This document shows positions 19,330 through 28,867 of a DNA stretch of 64,000 bases, in pieces. Within the stretch, counting starts at the first letter, position 1, and every line of letters starts with the position of its first letter. Origin of the DNA: Azospirillum brasilense (lineage in GTDB: Bacteria; Pseudomonadota; Alphaproteobacteria; Azospirillales; Azospirillaceae); NCBI RefSeq assembly GCF_007827815.1, contig NZ_VITH01000004.1, positions 372,001-436,000 of the forward strand, given 5' to 3'. The notes under the pieces are model-generated. The model had not been told where the DNA came from and searched no databases. It worked only from the letters and a program-made list of their open reading frames with translations. A program made the position numbers and the translations under genes.

Positions 19330-20982
19330 TTACCCCCCCTTGCGCTCGCGGCGCAAGGCCCATTTCACCGTCTTGATGGCGGGGCCGGTATGTCCGGAGA
19401 CGGCGATCTGGGTGGTCCGCCGCGGCTCGTCGCCGCTGCCCAGATAAATGCTCTCCTCCAGCTCCAGCGTGCCGCCCGACGCGCGCAGCCGCCAGGCGGC
19501 GCCGCTCGGCAGCTTCAGCTGCACCTGCCCGCCCTGGACGAGGCTCGCCTGGACCGCGGGGTGCAGGTGGAAGCGGATGGTGAAGGGCCGCGGCTCCGGC
19601 GTGGCGCCGATCACCGGCTCCAGCATGTCCTCGCCGCGCAGGTCCTCGCCGTTCTCCGCCAGATAGACGCGGCGGCGGTGCAGATAGCCGAAGTTGCGGC
19701 TGTAGCCGTTGTGGGTGGCGACGACCAGCACCGCCCCGTCGTTCTCCTGCCGCTCGCAGCCGACATGGGAGGGGCGGCGGCCCAGCCCGCCCTGCTCCAT
19801 CACCTCCGACGAGTTGGTCTCGGCCAGCACGACGGTGGAATGGGCGGCGGTGCCGGCCAGCGCGGCGCGCCAGGGGCCGGTCTTCACCGGGTGGGCGCCG
19901 CAATTGACGATCAGCCGCTCCTTGCCGACCGACATCTCCAGCGACAGGGTGCCGGCGTGGGCGGTGGCGTCCAGCCCGGTGACCGGCGGCACGCCGGTGT
20001 CCATCAGCACCATGGTCCGCCCGGCGATCAGCCGCTCGAAGCCGGTGTGCGGCGCGCTCTTCAGCGGGCGCCCGCGGGCGTCGGCCTGGGCCAGCACCGT
20101 GTCGACCAGCGCCGCGTCCTCCTCCCGCCCGCCGTTGAACAGGGCGAGGCCGCCGTCGCCGTGGCGGAAGAAGCGCAGGGCCGGGGTCATGCGGTCGATG
20201 GCGTGCTGCAGCGCCTCCGGCACGTCGGCGCGGGCGGTGCGCAGGACCGACCGCATGTCGATCAGGTCGCGCAGGATGCGCAGCTGCACCGAGGGGCAGC
20301 GCTCGACATGGCCGCCGTCCGGCAGGATCTGGCGCGGCAGTTCCCGCTCCAGCAGCTTCAGCGCGTCCTGCCCGACCCGCTCGTGCTCCGGCAGGCAGAA
20401 TCCGCCATAGACGAGGCCCTTGGCCGCGGTGACCAGCGCCTTGCCGTCCAGCGCGCCGGGCACCACGCGGGTCAGATGCTTGACCTGCCGGGCGAGGCTG
20501 TCGAAGACCGCGGCGCGGAACTCGTCGTCGGCGGAGGCGCAGTAGAAGTCGTGCAGGCCGATCCAGGCGGCGATGCGGGAGCCCAGCACCTCCGGCGCCC
20601 AGGTCTGGGCGTTCCAGCTTCCGTTGTGGTCCAGCCAGGACAGCACCAGCGCGCGGGCGCGCCGCCGCGCCGTGTCGCCGCCGACCGCCCGCAGGTCGCG
20701 CAGCCAGTCGAAGCCGTGCAGGGCGTCCTGCCAGACGGCGCCACCCGCCCGCCAGTTCGGCGCGCCGTGGGCGTCCGCCGCCGCCGCCTGCCCGCCGAAA
20801 CGGAAGACGCCGGCCAGGATCGCCGAACCTTCGCCGGCGTCGCCCGGCCAGGGGTCCGGCGGCACGGCGGACAGGGCGGTCGGCGCGCGACCGCCCAACG
20901 TCAGCTTGTAGATCGGGTTGCCGAAGGCGATCTGCGCGACGCCGTCCCGCAAGCGGCCCATTTTCCCACGCCCGGCGCTCAT
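19330..20982 (-). CDS. Heparinase II/III-like family protein
   Basis: A 550-residue protein. The N-terminal half is an alpha-helical toroid-type region (for example HGFDWLRDLRAVGG and LSWLDHNGSWNAQTWAPEVL) and the C-terminal half a beta-rich heparinase II/III domain (KSAPHTGFERLIAGRTMVLMD, AHAGTLSLEMS, HSTVVLAETNSSEV). No clear signal peptide. In alphaproteobacteria this gene is conserved between rsmB and purH; the biological substrate is not known, although acidic polysaccharide cleavage by elimination is the family activity. The start at 20982 (MSAGRGKMGRLRDG) could alternatively be the internal ATG at 20961. Confidence 0.9.
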   Translation of the reverse strand: MSAGRGKMGRLRDGVAQIAFGNPIYKLTLGGRAPTALSAVPPDPWPGDAGEGSAILAGVFRFGGQAAAADAHGAPNWRAGGAVWQDALHGFDWLRDLRAVGGDTARRRARALVLSWLDHNGSWNAQTWAPEVLGSRIAAWIGLHDFYCASADDEFRAAVFDSLARQVKHLTRVVPGALDGKALVTAAKGLVYGGFCLPEHERVGQDALKLLERELPRQILPDGGHVERCPSVQLRILRDLIDMRSVLRTARADVPEALQHAIDRMTPALRFFRHGDGGLALFNGGREEDAALVDTVLAQADARGRPLKSAPHTGFERLIAGRTMVLMDTGVPPVTGLDATAHAGTLSLEMSVGKERLIVNCGAHPVKTGPWRAALAGTAAHSTVVLAETNSSEVMEQGGLGRRPSHVGCERQENDGAVLVVATHNGYSRNFGYLHRRRVYLAENGEDLRGEDMLEPVIGATPEPRPFTIRFHLHPAVQASLVQGGQVQLKLPSGAAWRLRASGGTLELEESIYLGSGDEPRRTTQIAVSGHTGPAIKTVKWALRRERKGG

Positions 20983-21109
20983 CGGCTCACCCCGTCACAC
21001 GGCAGGGGGAGGCGATGGCCGGCGCTTCGCTGAAGGCATTCGGGCGATCGGGGGGATGCATCCTGTTGTCGTATCAAATTCGCCTCGACCCCCGCAAGCC
21101 GGTGGTGCC

Positions 21110-22426
21110 CTAATCGTGCAACCGTCGCAGCCTTGCCACGAAGAACCCGTCGATCCCGCCGAGGTCCCCGAGCATGCCCGGCAGGGATCGTACCTCACCG
21201 CGCTCGTTGAGCAACTCGGCCAAATTGCCATCCCCCGCATGGCCGCCACCCAGATCAACCGGTGTGATGGGCAGCCGCTCGACCCGCTTGTCGCGGGCCA
21301 GGATGCGGTCGATCTGCGCCTCGCCCTCCTCCGGCTGGATGGAACAGGTGCAGTAGACCAGCGTTCCGCCCGGCTTCACCAGATCGACGGCGTGGGCCAG
21401 CAGGCGGCTCTGCGCCTTGGCCAGCTTGCCGATGTCCTCCGGCGTCTTGACGCGCAGGATGTCGGGATGGCGGCGGATCGCCCCGGTGGCCGAGCAGGGG
21501 GCGTCGAGCAGCACCGCGTCGGCGGGCTGGTCCGGGGTCCAGGTGGCGGCGTCGGTCGCCAGCACCTCCGCCGACAGGTTCAGGCGGGTCAGGTTATCCC
21601 GCACCCGCTCCAGCCGCTTGGCAGAGCGGTCGACCGCCGTCACCTCAGCGCCCTGCGCGACGAGCTGGGCGGTCTTGCCGCCGGGCGCCGCGCACAGGTC
21701 GTAGACGCGCTTGCCCGCCAGATCGCCGAACAGCTTGGCCGGCAGCGAGGCGGCGAGGTCCTGCACCCACCAAGCCCCCTCGGCGAAGCCCGGCAGCTCG
21801 GTGAGGTTGCCGCCGGCGGCGCGGCGCAGCGTGCCGGTGGGCAGCAGCCTGGCCTCCAGCCGCTCCGCCCACAACGCGGGGTCGGCCTTGACGGTGATGT
21901 CCAGCGGCGCCTCGTGCAGGTGCGCCTCGACGATGCCGCGGGTGCGGCCGATGCCGTAGGCCTGTCGCCAGGCGAGCCACAGCCAGTCCGGCGTGTTCAG
22001 GCGCCCGGCGTCCTGCTGGGCGGCCAGCTCCGTCCCCTCGCGCCCGATGCGGCGCAGGACGGCGTTGATCAGGCCCTTGTAAGGTTCAGCCCCCCTGGCC
22101 GCGGCCAGCTCGACCGCCGTGTCGACGGCGGCGTGGGCGGGCGTGCCGAGGAAGACGAGCTGGGCCGCGCCCAGCCGCAGGATGTCGTGAACGGTGGCCT
22201 TGGGCAGGCCCGGCTTGGCGAGGCTGCCCTGGATCAGCGCGTCGATCTGGCCGAGCCGGCGCAGCACCGTGGCGGTCAGCAGCCGCACGAAGCCGCGGTC
22301 GCGCGGGTCGAGCGCGCGCAACTCCGGATGCGCGTCGAACGCATCGTCGAAGGGAATGGACTTGCGCAGCACATCGCGCAGCAGGTCGAGCGCGGCGGAG
22401 CGCGCGGCAAGGGAGGCGTCGGACAT
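21110..22426 (-). CDS. rsmB: RsmB/NOP-family RNA (cytosine-5)-methyltransferase
   Basis: A 438-residue protein. Residues about 1-140 form a NusB-like all-alpha RNA-binding domain (LLRDVLRKSIPFDDAF, DPRDRGFVRLLTATVLRRLG). The C-terminal class I methyltransferase has the SAM site VYDLCAAPGGKTAQL, motif IV DAPCSATG and the catalytic-Cys motif VYCTCSIQPEEGE. This architecture is that of RsmB, which makes m5C967 in 16S rRNA. ATG at 22426 is preceded by GCGGCAAGGGAGGCG on the opposite strand and is the only reasonable choice. It ends 127 bases before the heparinase-like gene, likely in one transcription unit. Confidence 0.94.
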   Translation of the reverse strand: MSDASLAARSAALDLLRDVLRKSIPFDDAFDAHPELRALDPRDRGFVRLLTATVLRRLGQIDALIQGSLAKPGLPKATVHDILRLGAAQLVFLGTPAHAAVDTAVELAAARGAEPYKGLINAVLRRIGREGTELAAQQDAGRLNTPDWLWLAWRQAYGIGRTRGIVEAHLHEAPLDITVKADPALWAERLEARLLPTGTLRRAAGGNLTELPGFAEGAWWVQDLAASLPAKLFGDLAGKRVYDLCAAPGGKTAQLVAQGAEVTAVDRSAKRLERVRDNLTRLNLSAEVLATDAATWTPDQPADAVLLDAPCSATGAIRRHPDILRVKTPEDIGKLAKAQSRLLAHAVDLVKPGGTLVYCTCSIQPEEGEAQIDRILARDKRVERLPITPVDLGGGHAGDGNLAELLNERGEVRSLPGMLGDLGGIDGFFVARLRRLHD

Positions 22427-22513
22427 GCCGCTGGATGTAGCGCGCCGGGCCGCGGGTGTCGAGTAGCCGCTGCACGCGGCCGAGCGGAATCGGACGCCGT
22501 TCGGCAGGGCCCC

Positions 22514-23248
22514 TCAGCGGGCCAGGGCGCCGCGCCGTCCGCCCTCGTGGTCGGGATAGGGGCCGACGTCCTCGACGACGAAGCAGACGACGCCGCGCAA
22601 CTCGCCCCGGCGCAGGATGAAGCGGTTGCCGTTGCCCGCCTTCATCCCCCACAGCGCCGTCCCCTCCAGCGGGCTCAGCTCCAGCTCCGGCGGCACCGGG
22701 TCCTCGCCCAGCCGCTTGAGGAAACGGTCGGCGCGCACGCGGTCGTCCGGCGGCAGGCTGCGCGCGGCGCGGGCGTCGTAGCGGTCGCTCTTGACGTAGC
22801 GGGTCCCGGTTCCCTGGATGGGGCTGGACGGCCCGCCGGGGTCGGCGGCGGCGCGCTCCAGCATCAGCGCCCAGCGGGCGTCCCGCGCGACCGCCAGCGC
22901 GCGACGATGGACGGCGCGGCAGTGCTCGGCAAGCTCGTGGAAGCGGGGCATCAGGTCGCGCTTGCGGAAGCCGACCTCCATCATGACGCGCTCCACCGCC
23001 CCGTCCGCCGCCGTGCCGGACGCCGGGATGCCGAGCGTCTCCAGCGCCAGCAGGGCGTCGATGCGCCGGTCGTGGTCCGCCGCGGCAACGCCCTGCGTCA
23101 GAGTCTGCCCGAGTCGCTCCAGCCCCGCCTCGGCGCGGCGCTCCGCCTCGGCGAGGCACAGCAGCACGTCATCCCGGCTGGTGGCGACGGAAACGCTCAG
23201 CCACCCCGCCTCGAACAGCGGGGTCTTGTCGAGAAACAGATCCGGCAC
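22514..23248 (-). CDS. Hypothetical protein with a possible RelE-like C-terminal domain
   Basis: About 244 residues, starting most probably at a GTG at 23248, eight bases downstream of the DHH gene stop; the longer frame overlaps that gene and is not protein-like. The first 150 residues are helical and Arg/Ala/Glu-rich (LAEAERRAEAGLERLGQ, MPRFHELAEHCRAVHRRAL). The last 90 residues have a pattern reminiscent of RelE/ParE-type folds: FLKRLGEDPVPPELELSPLE, then GMKAGNGNRFILRR, then VVCFVVEDVGPYPDHE. This similarity is by eye only. The tight spacing suggests translational coupling to the DHH phosphoesterase. No function assigned. Confidence 0.72.
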   Translation of the reverse strand: MPDLFLDKTPLFEAGWLSVSVATSRDDVLLCLAEAERRAEAGLERLGQTLTQGVAAADHDRRIDALLALETLGIPASGTAADGAVERVMMEVGFRKRDLMPRFHELAEHCRAVHRRALAVARDARWALMLERAAADPGGPSSPIQGTGTRYVKSDRYDARAARSLPPDDRVRADRFLKRLGEDPVPPELELSPLEGTALWGMKAGNGNRFILRRGELRGVVCFVVEDVGPYPDHEGGRRGALAR

Positions 23249-23256
23249 GATCCCTG

Positions 23257-24189
23257 TCAGCCGTCGGCGCGCATGCGCCCGACGATCTCCTCCAGCACCG
23301 CCTCGGCCTTGTCGTTGTCCACCTGGCAGGTGCCCGCCGCCTCGTGCCCGCCACCGCCATACTCCAGCATCAGCGGACCGATGTTGGTCTTGGAGCTGCG
23401 GTTGATGATCGACTTGCCGCAGGCCAGAACCGTGTTCTGCTGCTTCAGACCCCACAGCACGTGGATCGACACATTCGATTCCGGGTACATGGCGTAGATC
23501 ATGAAGCGGTTGCCGGCGTAGATGGTCTCCTCCCGCCGCAGGTCGACGACCACGACGTTGCCGCGGATCGTGCTGCAGCGGGCGAGCTGGTCGGAGAACT
23601 TCGCCTCGTGCTCGGTGTAGAGGTCCACCCGCTCCTTCACGTCGGGCAGGGCGAGGATCTCGTCGATGCCATGGCTGCGGCAATAGTCGATCAGCTCCAT
23701 CATGAGCTGATAGTTGGAGATGCGGAAATCGCGGAAGCGGCCGAGGCCGGTGCGCGCGTCCATGATGAAGTTCAGCAGGGCCCAGCCCTGCGGCTTCAGG
23801 ATGTCTTCGATGCCGTATTGGGCGGAGTCGGCCTGATCGACCGCGGCCATCATCGCGTCGGAGATGGTCGGGAAGCGCTCCTTGCCGCCGTAGTAATTGT
23901 AGACGACGCGGGCGGCGGAGGGGGCGTCAGCCTCGATGACGTGGTTGTCGCGCTTGCCGACGCGGATCGTCTCCGACAGATGGTGGTCGAAGGCGAGGTG
24001 GACGCCGGGCACATAGGGCAGGTTGGTGGTGATGTCGCGGTCGGAAATCTCGACCTTGCCGTCCTGCATGTCCTTGGGATGCACGAACTTGATCTCGTCG
24101 AGGATGCCCAGCTCCTTCAGGAGCACGGCGCAGACCAGCCCGTCGAAGTCGGACCGGGTGACGAGGCGGTATTTCGTGACGTCGGACAT
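23257..24189 (-). CDS. DHH-family phosphoesterase
   Basis: A 310-residue cytoplasmic hydrolase. DHH domain motifs are RSDFDG (residues 12-17, metal-binding Asp), and LAFDHHLSE (65-73, the DHH signature); the C-terminal DHHA1 motif GGGGHEAAGTCQ is near the end. Family members cleave phosphoanhydride or phosphodiester bonds (exopolyphosphatase, oligoribonuclease NrnA, c-di-AMP hydrolases). This subtype is often annotated as an exopolyphosphatase-like protein; the true substrate cannot be decided from the sequence. The ATG at 24189 has GGGGGA eight bases upstream. It lies upstream of the unknown gene and rsmB on the same strand. Confidence 0.92.
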   Translation of the reverse strand: MSDVTKYRLVTRSDFDGLVCAVLLKELGILDEIKFVHPKDMQDGKVEISDRDITTNLPYVPGVHLAFDHHLSETIRVGKRDNHVIEADAPSAARVVYNYYGGKERFPTISDAMMAAVDQADSAQYGIEDILKPQGWALLNFIMDARTGLGRFRDFRISNYQLMMELIDYCRSHGIDEILALPDVKERVDLYTEHEAKFSDQLARCSTIRGNVVVVDLRREETIYAGNRFMIYAMYPESNVSIHVLWGLKQQNTVLACGKSIINRSSKTNIGPLMLEYGGGGHEAAGTCQVDNDKAEAVLEEIVGRMRADG

Positions 24190-24497
24190 GCGGTGTTCCC
24201 CCTGAGCGCCCCACAATCGGCAAGCGGAGGGAAGGTAGACGTACGTCTTTCGGCGTGCAACCGCGAACCGTCCGGGCCGGAAAAGCCAGCCTGAACGCAG
24301 CGCCCGGCGAACGCGGGCAAAAATCGACACGGATTTCACGGATCAAAACCGGATTTCACGGAGCTGATCGGCCCGGTGCGGCTGGAATGAGGCACGGATC
24401 GGGGACTCCATGAAATCCGTGCCCAAATCCGTGAAATCCGTGTCGATCTTGCCCCTGGCTTCACCGCCCATCCGGTCGTGCGATGGACATGGCGAAC
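24190..24497. other. 308-bp gap between DHH and htpX genes
   Basis: No gene seen. It includes the probable promoter of the DHH gene near 24190-24260 and, at 24321-24450, a striking set of nested repeats described separately. Confidence 0.6.
24321..24450. repeat. Inverted and direct repeats of a GGATTTCACGGA unit
   Basis: Two 21-bp arms at 24323-24343 and 24427-24447 are exact reverse complements of each other. Each contains the core GGATTTCACGGA. A second direct copy of that core lies at 24351-24362, and a second inverted copy (TGAAATCCGTG) at 24411-24421. The whole cluster lies downstream of htpX and upstream of the DHH gene, both on the minus strand. Confidence 0.9.
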
Positions 24498-25388
24498 TCA
24501 GCCCCAGGGGCTGCGCGGCATGAAGGAGGGGCCGGCCATGCCGCGCAGGCGGCGGACCCGTTCCTCCATGTTCGGGTGGGTGGAGAACAGGCTGTCCAGG
24601 CTGCGCCCATGCAGCGGGTTGGCGATGAACAGATGCGCCGTGGCCGGGTTGGATTCCGCTGCGTAATTCGGGATCTGGTGGGCGTAGTTGTGGATGCGGG
24701 TCAGCGCGTCGGCCAGCCACAGCGGGCGCCCGCAGATCTCCGCGCCGATGCGGTCGGCCTCGTACTCGCGGGTGCGGCTGATCGCCATCTGGACGATCAT
24801 CGCGGCGAAGGGGGCCAGGATGGCGATCAGGATGCCGCCGATCAGCCCCAGCGGGTTGCCGCCCTGCCCGTTCTGGCTGTTGCCCTGCGACGCGCCGAAG
24901 AACATGCCGAAGTTGGCGATCATGGAGATGGCGCCCGCGATGGTCGCGGTGATCGTCATGATCAGCGTGTCGCGGTTCTTCACATGGGCCAGTTCGTGCG
25001 CCATGACGCCGGCGATCTCCTCCGGGCTGAGAAGGCGCAGCAAGCCGGTGGTGGCGGCGACCGCGGCGTTCTCCGGGTTGCGCCCGGTGGCGAAGGCGTT
25101 GGGCTGGTCGTTCTCCATGATGTAGACGCGCGGCATCGGCAGGCCGGCGCGCTCGGCCAGCTGCTGGACAATGCCGTAATATTCGGGGGCGGTGTAGGCA
25201 TCGACCTCCCGCGCGCCGTACATGGACAGCACCATGTCGCCGGAGTTCCAGTAGCTGAACAGGTTCATGCCCAGCGCCATGACGAAGGCGATCATCATGC
25301 CGCCCTTGCCGCCGATCAGATAGCCGATGCCCATGAACAGGGCGGTCAGGCCGGCGAGGAGGATGGTGGTCTTCACATAGCTGGTCAT
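24498..25388 (-). CDS. htpX: Zinc metalloprotease HtpX
   Basis: A 296-residue inner-membrane M48 peptidase for quality control of membrane proteins. Hydrophobic segments lie at about residues 8-26 and 30-48, and two more at about 150-195. The active site HELAH is at 131-135, followed by the EYEADRIG motif with the third zinc ligand. The N-terminal [11 protein letters not shown] start at 25388 is the normal one. The C-terminus is SFMPRSPWG, normal for the family. It is divergent from the DUF1674 gene, a conserved alphaproteobacterial arrangement. Confidence 0.97.
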   Translation of the reverse strand: MTSYVKTTILLAGLTALFMGIGYLIGGKGGMMIAFVMALGMNLFSYWNSGDMVLSMYGAREVDAYTAPEYYGIVQQLAERAGLPMPRVYIMENDQPNAFATGRNPENAAVAATTGLLRLLSPEEIAGVMAHELAHVKNRDTLIMTITATIAGAISMIANFGMFFGASQGNSQNGQGGNPLGLIGGILIAILAPFAAMIVQMAISRTREYEADRIGAEICGRPLWLADALTRIHNYAHQIPNYAAESNPATAHLFIANPLHGRSLDSLFSTHPNMEERVRRLRGMAGPSFMPRSPWG

Positions 25389-25556
25389 GGCAGTGTTCTC
25401 TTGACGATGTTCCGGGCGATCTTCTGGATGGTTTCACTGTTGGTTGGACAGGACGGCCCCGGCGGGGCTTTCCGCCGGACCTGTCTGGTGATATGGGCTT
25501 GGCGGAAGGCATCGTTCAAGATGGCCAAGCACCGCACCCGACCCCAGAGGACGGCC

Positions 25557-25772
25557 ATGACCGAGACGAAGACCACCGGACCGGGACCGCAGGACGCCGC
25601 GAAGCCCGCCTCCGAGGCGACGAAGACCGATGAGGCCCGGACCCCGGACGCCAACGCCGGAGAGGGGGCGAAGGGACCCGAGCAGATGCCCGGCGAGATC
25701 GGCGGCCCGCAGGGACCGGAGCCGACCCGCTTCGGCGATTGGGAGTTCAAGGGCCGCTGCTCGGACTTCTGA
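25557..25772 (+). CDS. DUF1674 / SDHAF4-like small protein
   Basis: A 71-residue protein with a disordered, charged N-terminus and the diagnostic C-terminal block GPEPTRFGDWEFKGRCSDF of DUF1674. The eukaryotic member (Sdh8/SDHAF4) binds flavinated SdhA and helps to assemble succinate dehydrogenase; the same role here is inferred from the family. The ATG at 25557 has AGAGGA five bases upstream; an in-frame ATG at 25521 lacks such a site. The gene diverges from htpX, as in other alphaproteobacteria. Confidence 0.88.
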   Translation: MTETKTTGPGPQDAAKPASEATKTDEARTPDANAGEGAKGPEQMPGEIGGPQGPEPTRFGDWEFKGRCSDF

Positions 25773-25934
25773 TCCAGCACCGCTAGGACCGATTGCCTGA
25801 ACATCCCTGCTCCGAAATTGAATACATACGCAACCAGGATAGAATACCTAGGTTGTGCTTGATGCGTTCCTGTTCGCGCGCTATTCTGTGACCGGTTCGC
25901 CGCTTCGCGAACCGGTGCCCGGAAAGGCCGTGCC

Positions 25935-26420
25935 ATGGGATCGCCCAAGACCTTCACCCCATGCCCGGCCCGCTCCGCCGGGCTCTGGCTGGCGCTTCTC
26001 TCCACGTTGCTGTCCGGCCCAACCCACGCTGCTCCGCCCGCCCTGCCCGGCCCGATCCCGGCGGAGGTCCTGGAGGTCCTGGACGGCGACACGCTGCTGG
26101 TGCGCGCGACCATCTGGCTGGGCCAAGTGGTGGAAACCCATGTCCGCGTGGATGGGCTGGACGCGCCGGAGATGCGCGCCCGCTGCCCCCATGAGCGGGA
26201 ACTGGCGGAGACCGCCCGCGACCACGCGCGCCGCCTGATCGGGGCGGCCCCGGTGCGGCTGCTCGACGTTCAGCCCGACAAATATGGCGGCCGGGTGCGC
26301 GCCCGCGTGCTGACCGGTGGGGGTGACGACCTGTCGGCCGCGCTGATCGCGGCAGGGCTCGCCCGCCCCTATCATGGCGAACGGCGCCAACCCTGGTGCG
26401 ACGGGACGGGCATGGGCTAA
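25935..26420 (+). CDS. Thermonuclease (SNase)-like exported protein
   Basis: A 161-residue protein with a signal peptide or N-terminal anchor (about residues 14-32, ending THA|APPAL). The mature part starts with VLEVLDGDTLLVRA and contains VRVDGLDAPEMRARC, the staphylococcal nuclease motif with the Arg and Glu equivalent to R35 and E43. The DGDT aspartates expected to bind calcium are present. The third catalytic Arg would be in KYGGRVRARV. Substrate is presumably DNA or RNA in the periplasm. The protein is shorter than classical SNases. The gap 25773-25934 is AT-rich (around 25805-25860) and probably holds its promoter. Confidence 0.87.
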   Translation: MGSPKTFTPCPARSAGLWLALLSTLLSGPTHAAPPALPGPIPAEVLEVLDGDTLLVRATIWLGQVVETHVRVDGLDAPEMRARCPHERELAETARDHARRLIGAAPVRLLDVQPDKYGGRVRARVLTGGGDDLSAALIAAGLARPYHGERRQPWCDGTGMG

Positions 26421-26500
26421 CCCGGCTCCACCAAAGGATGATTTGGGAACCCGCCGTCTCGCTCCGCTGTTGCCCCTCCCACCAAGGAGGAGAGCGAACC

Positions 26501-26857
26501 ATGACGACCCAGGCCTCGTCTTACGTCCCCGGCGCCATCGCCTTGCTGGCCGCCAGCCTCGCCCTGACCGGTGCCGCCGCCGCGCAGGACGCCAAGACGA
26601 TGGAGGGTGGCCTCGGCGCCGCCCCGCCGTCCCAGGGCGAAGCCTGGATGGAATCGACCGGCGCCCAGGACCCGACGCTGGGCGAGCGCCGAACCGACAA
26701 GCAGAAGAACGCAGCGGAAACCCGCGCGCAAGGCCGCATCGGCTCCGTCCCCGACGCGGCGAGCGGCGAGTCCGGCCTGAAGCCCGGCACCGCCGAAGAC
26801 GTGAAGTCGCAGTCCGGCAGCGGCACCTCCGACGGATCGGACTCCACACCCAAGTAA
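26501..26857 (+). CDS. Small exported hypothetical protein
   Basis: A 118-residue protein starting at an ATG with a perfect AGGAGG site. A signal peptide covers about residues 1-29 (LAASLALTGAAAAQ|DAKT). The mature part is hydrophilic, acidic and probably unstructured, with motifs such as GERRTDKQKNAAETRAQGRI. No cysteine or domain known to me. It lies 80 bases after the nuclease gene and may be co-transcribed with it. Confidence 0.78.
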   Translation: MTTQASSYVPGAIALLAASLALTGAAAAQDAKTMEGGLGAAPPSQGEAWMESTGAQDPTLGERRTDKQKNAAETRAQGRIGSVPDAASGESGLKPGTAEDVKSQSGSGTSDGSDSTPK

Positions 26858-26872
26858 CAGTTCCAAAACGAA

Positions 26873-26897
26873 ACCGGGGGCCACGAAGGCCCCCGGT
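26873..26897. terminator. Bidirectional terminator hairpin between the exported protein and acs
   Basis: A 10-bp perfect stem (ACCGGGGGCC with GGCCCCCGGT) and a 5-base loop between two convergent stop codons. The minus-strand side is followed by TTCGTTTTGG, so it fits acs best. Confidence 0.7.
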
Positions 26898-26926
26898 CCG
26901 TAGACAGGCTCCGATGAACGCCACGA

Positions 26927-28867
26927 TCAGGCGTTGTTCATGCGGTTCTCGATCAGGTCGGTCACGACGGTCGGATCGGCCAGCGTCGAGGTGTCGCCCA
27001 GGCTGTCGTGCTCGTTCGCGGCGATCTTGCGCAGGATGCGGCGCATGATCTTGCCCGAACGGGTCTTCGGCAGGCCCGGCGACCACTGGATCAGGTCCGG
27101 CGAGGCGATCGGGCCGATCTCCTTGCGCACCCAGGCCACCAGTTCCTTGCGCAGCTCCTCGGTCGGGCTTTCCCCGGCGTTGAGCGTGACGTAGGCGTAG
27201 ATGCCCTGGCCCTTGAGGTCGTGCGGGTAGCCGACGACGGCGGCCTCGGCCACCTTCGGGTGGGCCACCAGCGCGCTTTCCACTTCCGCCGTGCCCATAC
27301 GGTGGCCCGACACGTTGATCACGTCGTCGACGCGGCCGGTGATCCAGTAATAGCCGTCCGCGTCGCGGCGGCAACCGTCACCGGTGAAGTAGTAGCCCGC
27401 GAAGGTCGAGAAGTAGGTCTGGACGAAGCGCTCGTGGTCGCCGAACACCGTGCGCATCTGGCCCGGCCAGCTGTCGGCGATGCAGAGGTTGCCCTCCGTC
27501 TCGCCCTCCAGCTCCTTGCCGTCGTTGTCCACGACGACCGGCTTGACGCCAAAGAAGGGCTTGGTCGCGGAGCCCGGCTTCTGGCCGATGGCGCCCGGCA
27601 GCGGGGTGATCAGGATGCCGCCGGTCTCGGTCTGCCACCAAGTGTCGACGATCGGGCAACGGCCATCGCCGACCACGTTGTAGTACCACAGCCAAGCTTC
27701 CGGGTTGATCGGCTCGCCCACCGAGCCCAGGATGCGCAGCGAGGAGCGGGAGGTCTTCTTCACCGGACCCTCACCCTCGCGCATCAGCGAGCGGATGGCG
27801 GTCGGGGCGGTGTAGAAGATGTTGACCTTGTGCTTGTCCACCACCTGCCAGAAGCGGGAGATGTCCGGATAGGTCGGCACACCTTCGAACATCAGCGTGG
27901 TGGCGCCGTTGGCCAGCGGGCCGTAGACGATGTAGCTGTGGCCGGTGACCCAGCCCACGTCCGCGGTGCACCAGTAGACCTCGCCGTCCTTGTAGTCGAA
28001 GACGTACTGGTGGGTCATCGACGCGTAGACGAGATAGCCGCCGGTGGTGTGCAGCACGCCCTTCGGCTTGCCGGTCGAGCCCGAGGTGTAGAGGATGAAC
28101 AGCGGGTCCTCCGCGCTCATCTCCTCCGGCGGGCAGTCGGCGGAGACCGACGCGATCTCCTCGTGGTACCAGAGGTCGCGGCCCTCGGTCCAGGCGACGT
28201 TGCCGCCGGTGTGCTTGACGACCAGCACATGCTTGACGCCCGGCGCCGCGGCGACGGCCTTGTCGGCGTTCGCCTTCAGCGGAACCTTGCGGCCGCCGCG
28301 CAGACCCTCGTCGGAGGTGATGACGAAGTGGCTGTCGCAGTCGACGATGCGGTCCTTCAGGCTGTCCGGCGAGAAGCCGCCGAACACGATGGAGTGGATG
28401 GCGCCGACGCGCGCGCAGGCCAGCATGGCGTAGGCGGCCTCGGGGATCATCGGCAGGTAGATGGTGACGCGGTCGCCCTTCTTGACGCCGTTCTTCTTCA
28501 GAACGTTGGCGAGGCGGCAGACCTGCTCGTGCAGCTCCTTGTAGGTGATGTGCTTGGAAACGCCCGGATCGTCGCCCTCGAAAATGATGGCGGTCTGGTC
28601 GCCGCGCGTCGCCAGATGGCGGTCGACGCAGTTGGCCGAGACGTTCAGCGTGCCGTCGTAGAACCACTTGATGTGGACGTCCCCGGTGTAGCTGACGTCC
28701 TTCACCTTGCTGTAGGGCTTGATCCAGTCGATGCGCTTGCCCTGCTCGCCCCAGAAGGCTTCCGGATCGTTGATCGATTGCTCGTACAGGCGGGCGTAGG
28801 CGGCTTCGTCCACGTAAGCGGTCTTGGCGATTTCCGGCTTAACAGGAAAAAACGAATTGTCGGACAT
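26927..28867 (-). CDS. acs: Acetyl-CoA synthetase
   Basis: A 646-residue AMP-forming acetate:CoA ligase, the normal length of the family. The AMP-binding P-loop reads [15 protein letters not shown], followed by [14 protein letters not shown] and the adenylate-binding [10 protein letters not shown]. The C-terminal [10 protein letters not shown] carries the catalytic lysine that is regulated by acetylation in homologues. The ATG at 28867 follows a GGGGGAA ribosome site. The enzyme allows growth on acetate and recycles acetate from overflow. In several alphaproteobacteria the gene neighbours the tsaD/gpsA cluster, as here. Confidence 0.98.
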   Translation of the reverse strand: MSDNSFFPVKPEIAKTAYVDEAAYARLYEQSINDPEAFWGEQGKRIDWIKPYSKVKDVSYTGDVHIKWFYDGTLNVSANCVDRHLATRGDQTAIIFEGDDPGVSKHITYKELHEQVCRLANVLKKNGVKKGDRVTIYLPMIPEAAYAMLACARVGAIHSIVFGGFSPDSLKDRIVDCDSHFVITSDEGLRGGRKVPLKANADKAVAAAPGVKHVLVVKHTGGNVAWTEGRDLWYHEEIASVSADCPPEEMSAEDPLFILYTSGSTGKPKGVLHTTGGYLVYASMTHQYVFDYKDGEVYWCTADVGWVTGHSYIVYGPLANGATTLMFEGVPTYPDISRFWQVVDKHKVNIFYTAPTAIRSLMREGEGPVKKTSRSSLRILGSVGEPINPEAWLWYYNVVGDGRCPIVDTWWQTETGGILITPLPGAIGQKPGSATKPFFGVKPVVVDNDGKELEGETEGNLCIADSWPGQMRTVFGDHERFVQTYFSTFAGYYFTGDGCRRDADGYYWITGRVDDVINVSGHRMGTAEVESALVAHPKVAEAAVVGYPHDLKGQGIYAYVTLNAGESPTEELRKELVAWVRKEIGPIASPDLIQWSPGLPKTRSGKIMRRILRKIAANEHDSLGDTSTLADPTVVTDLIENRMNNA

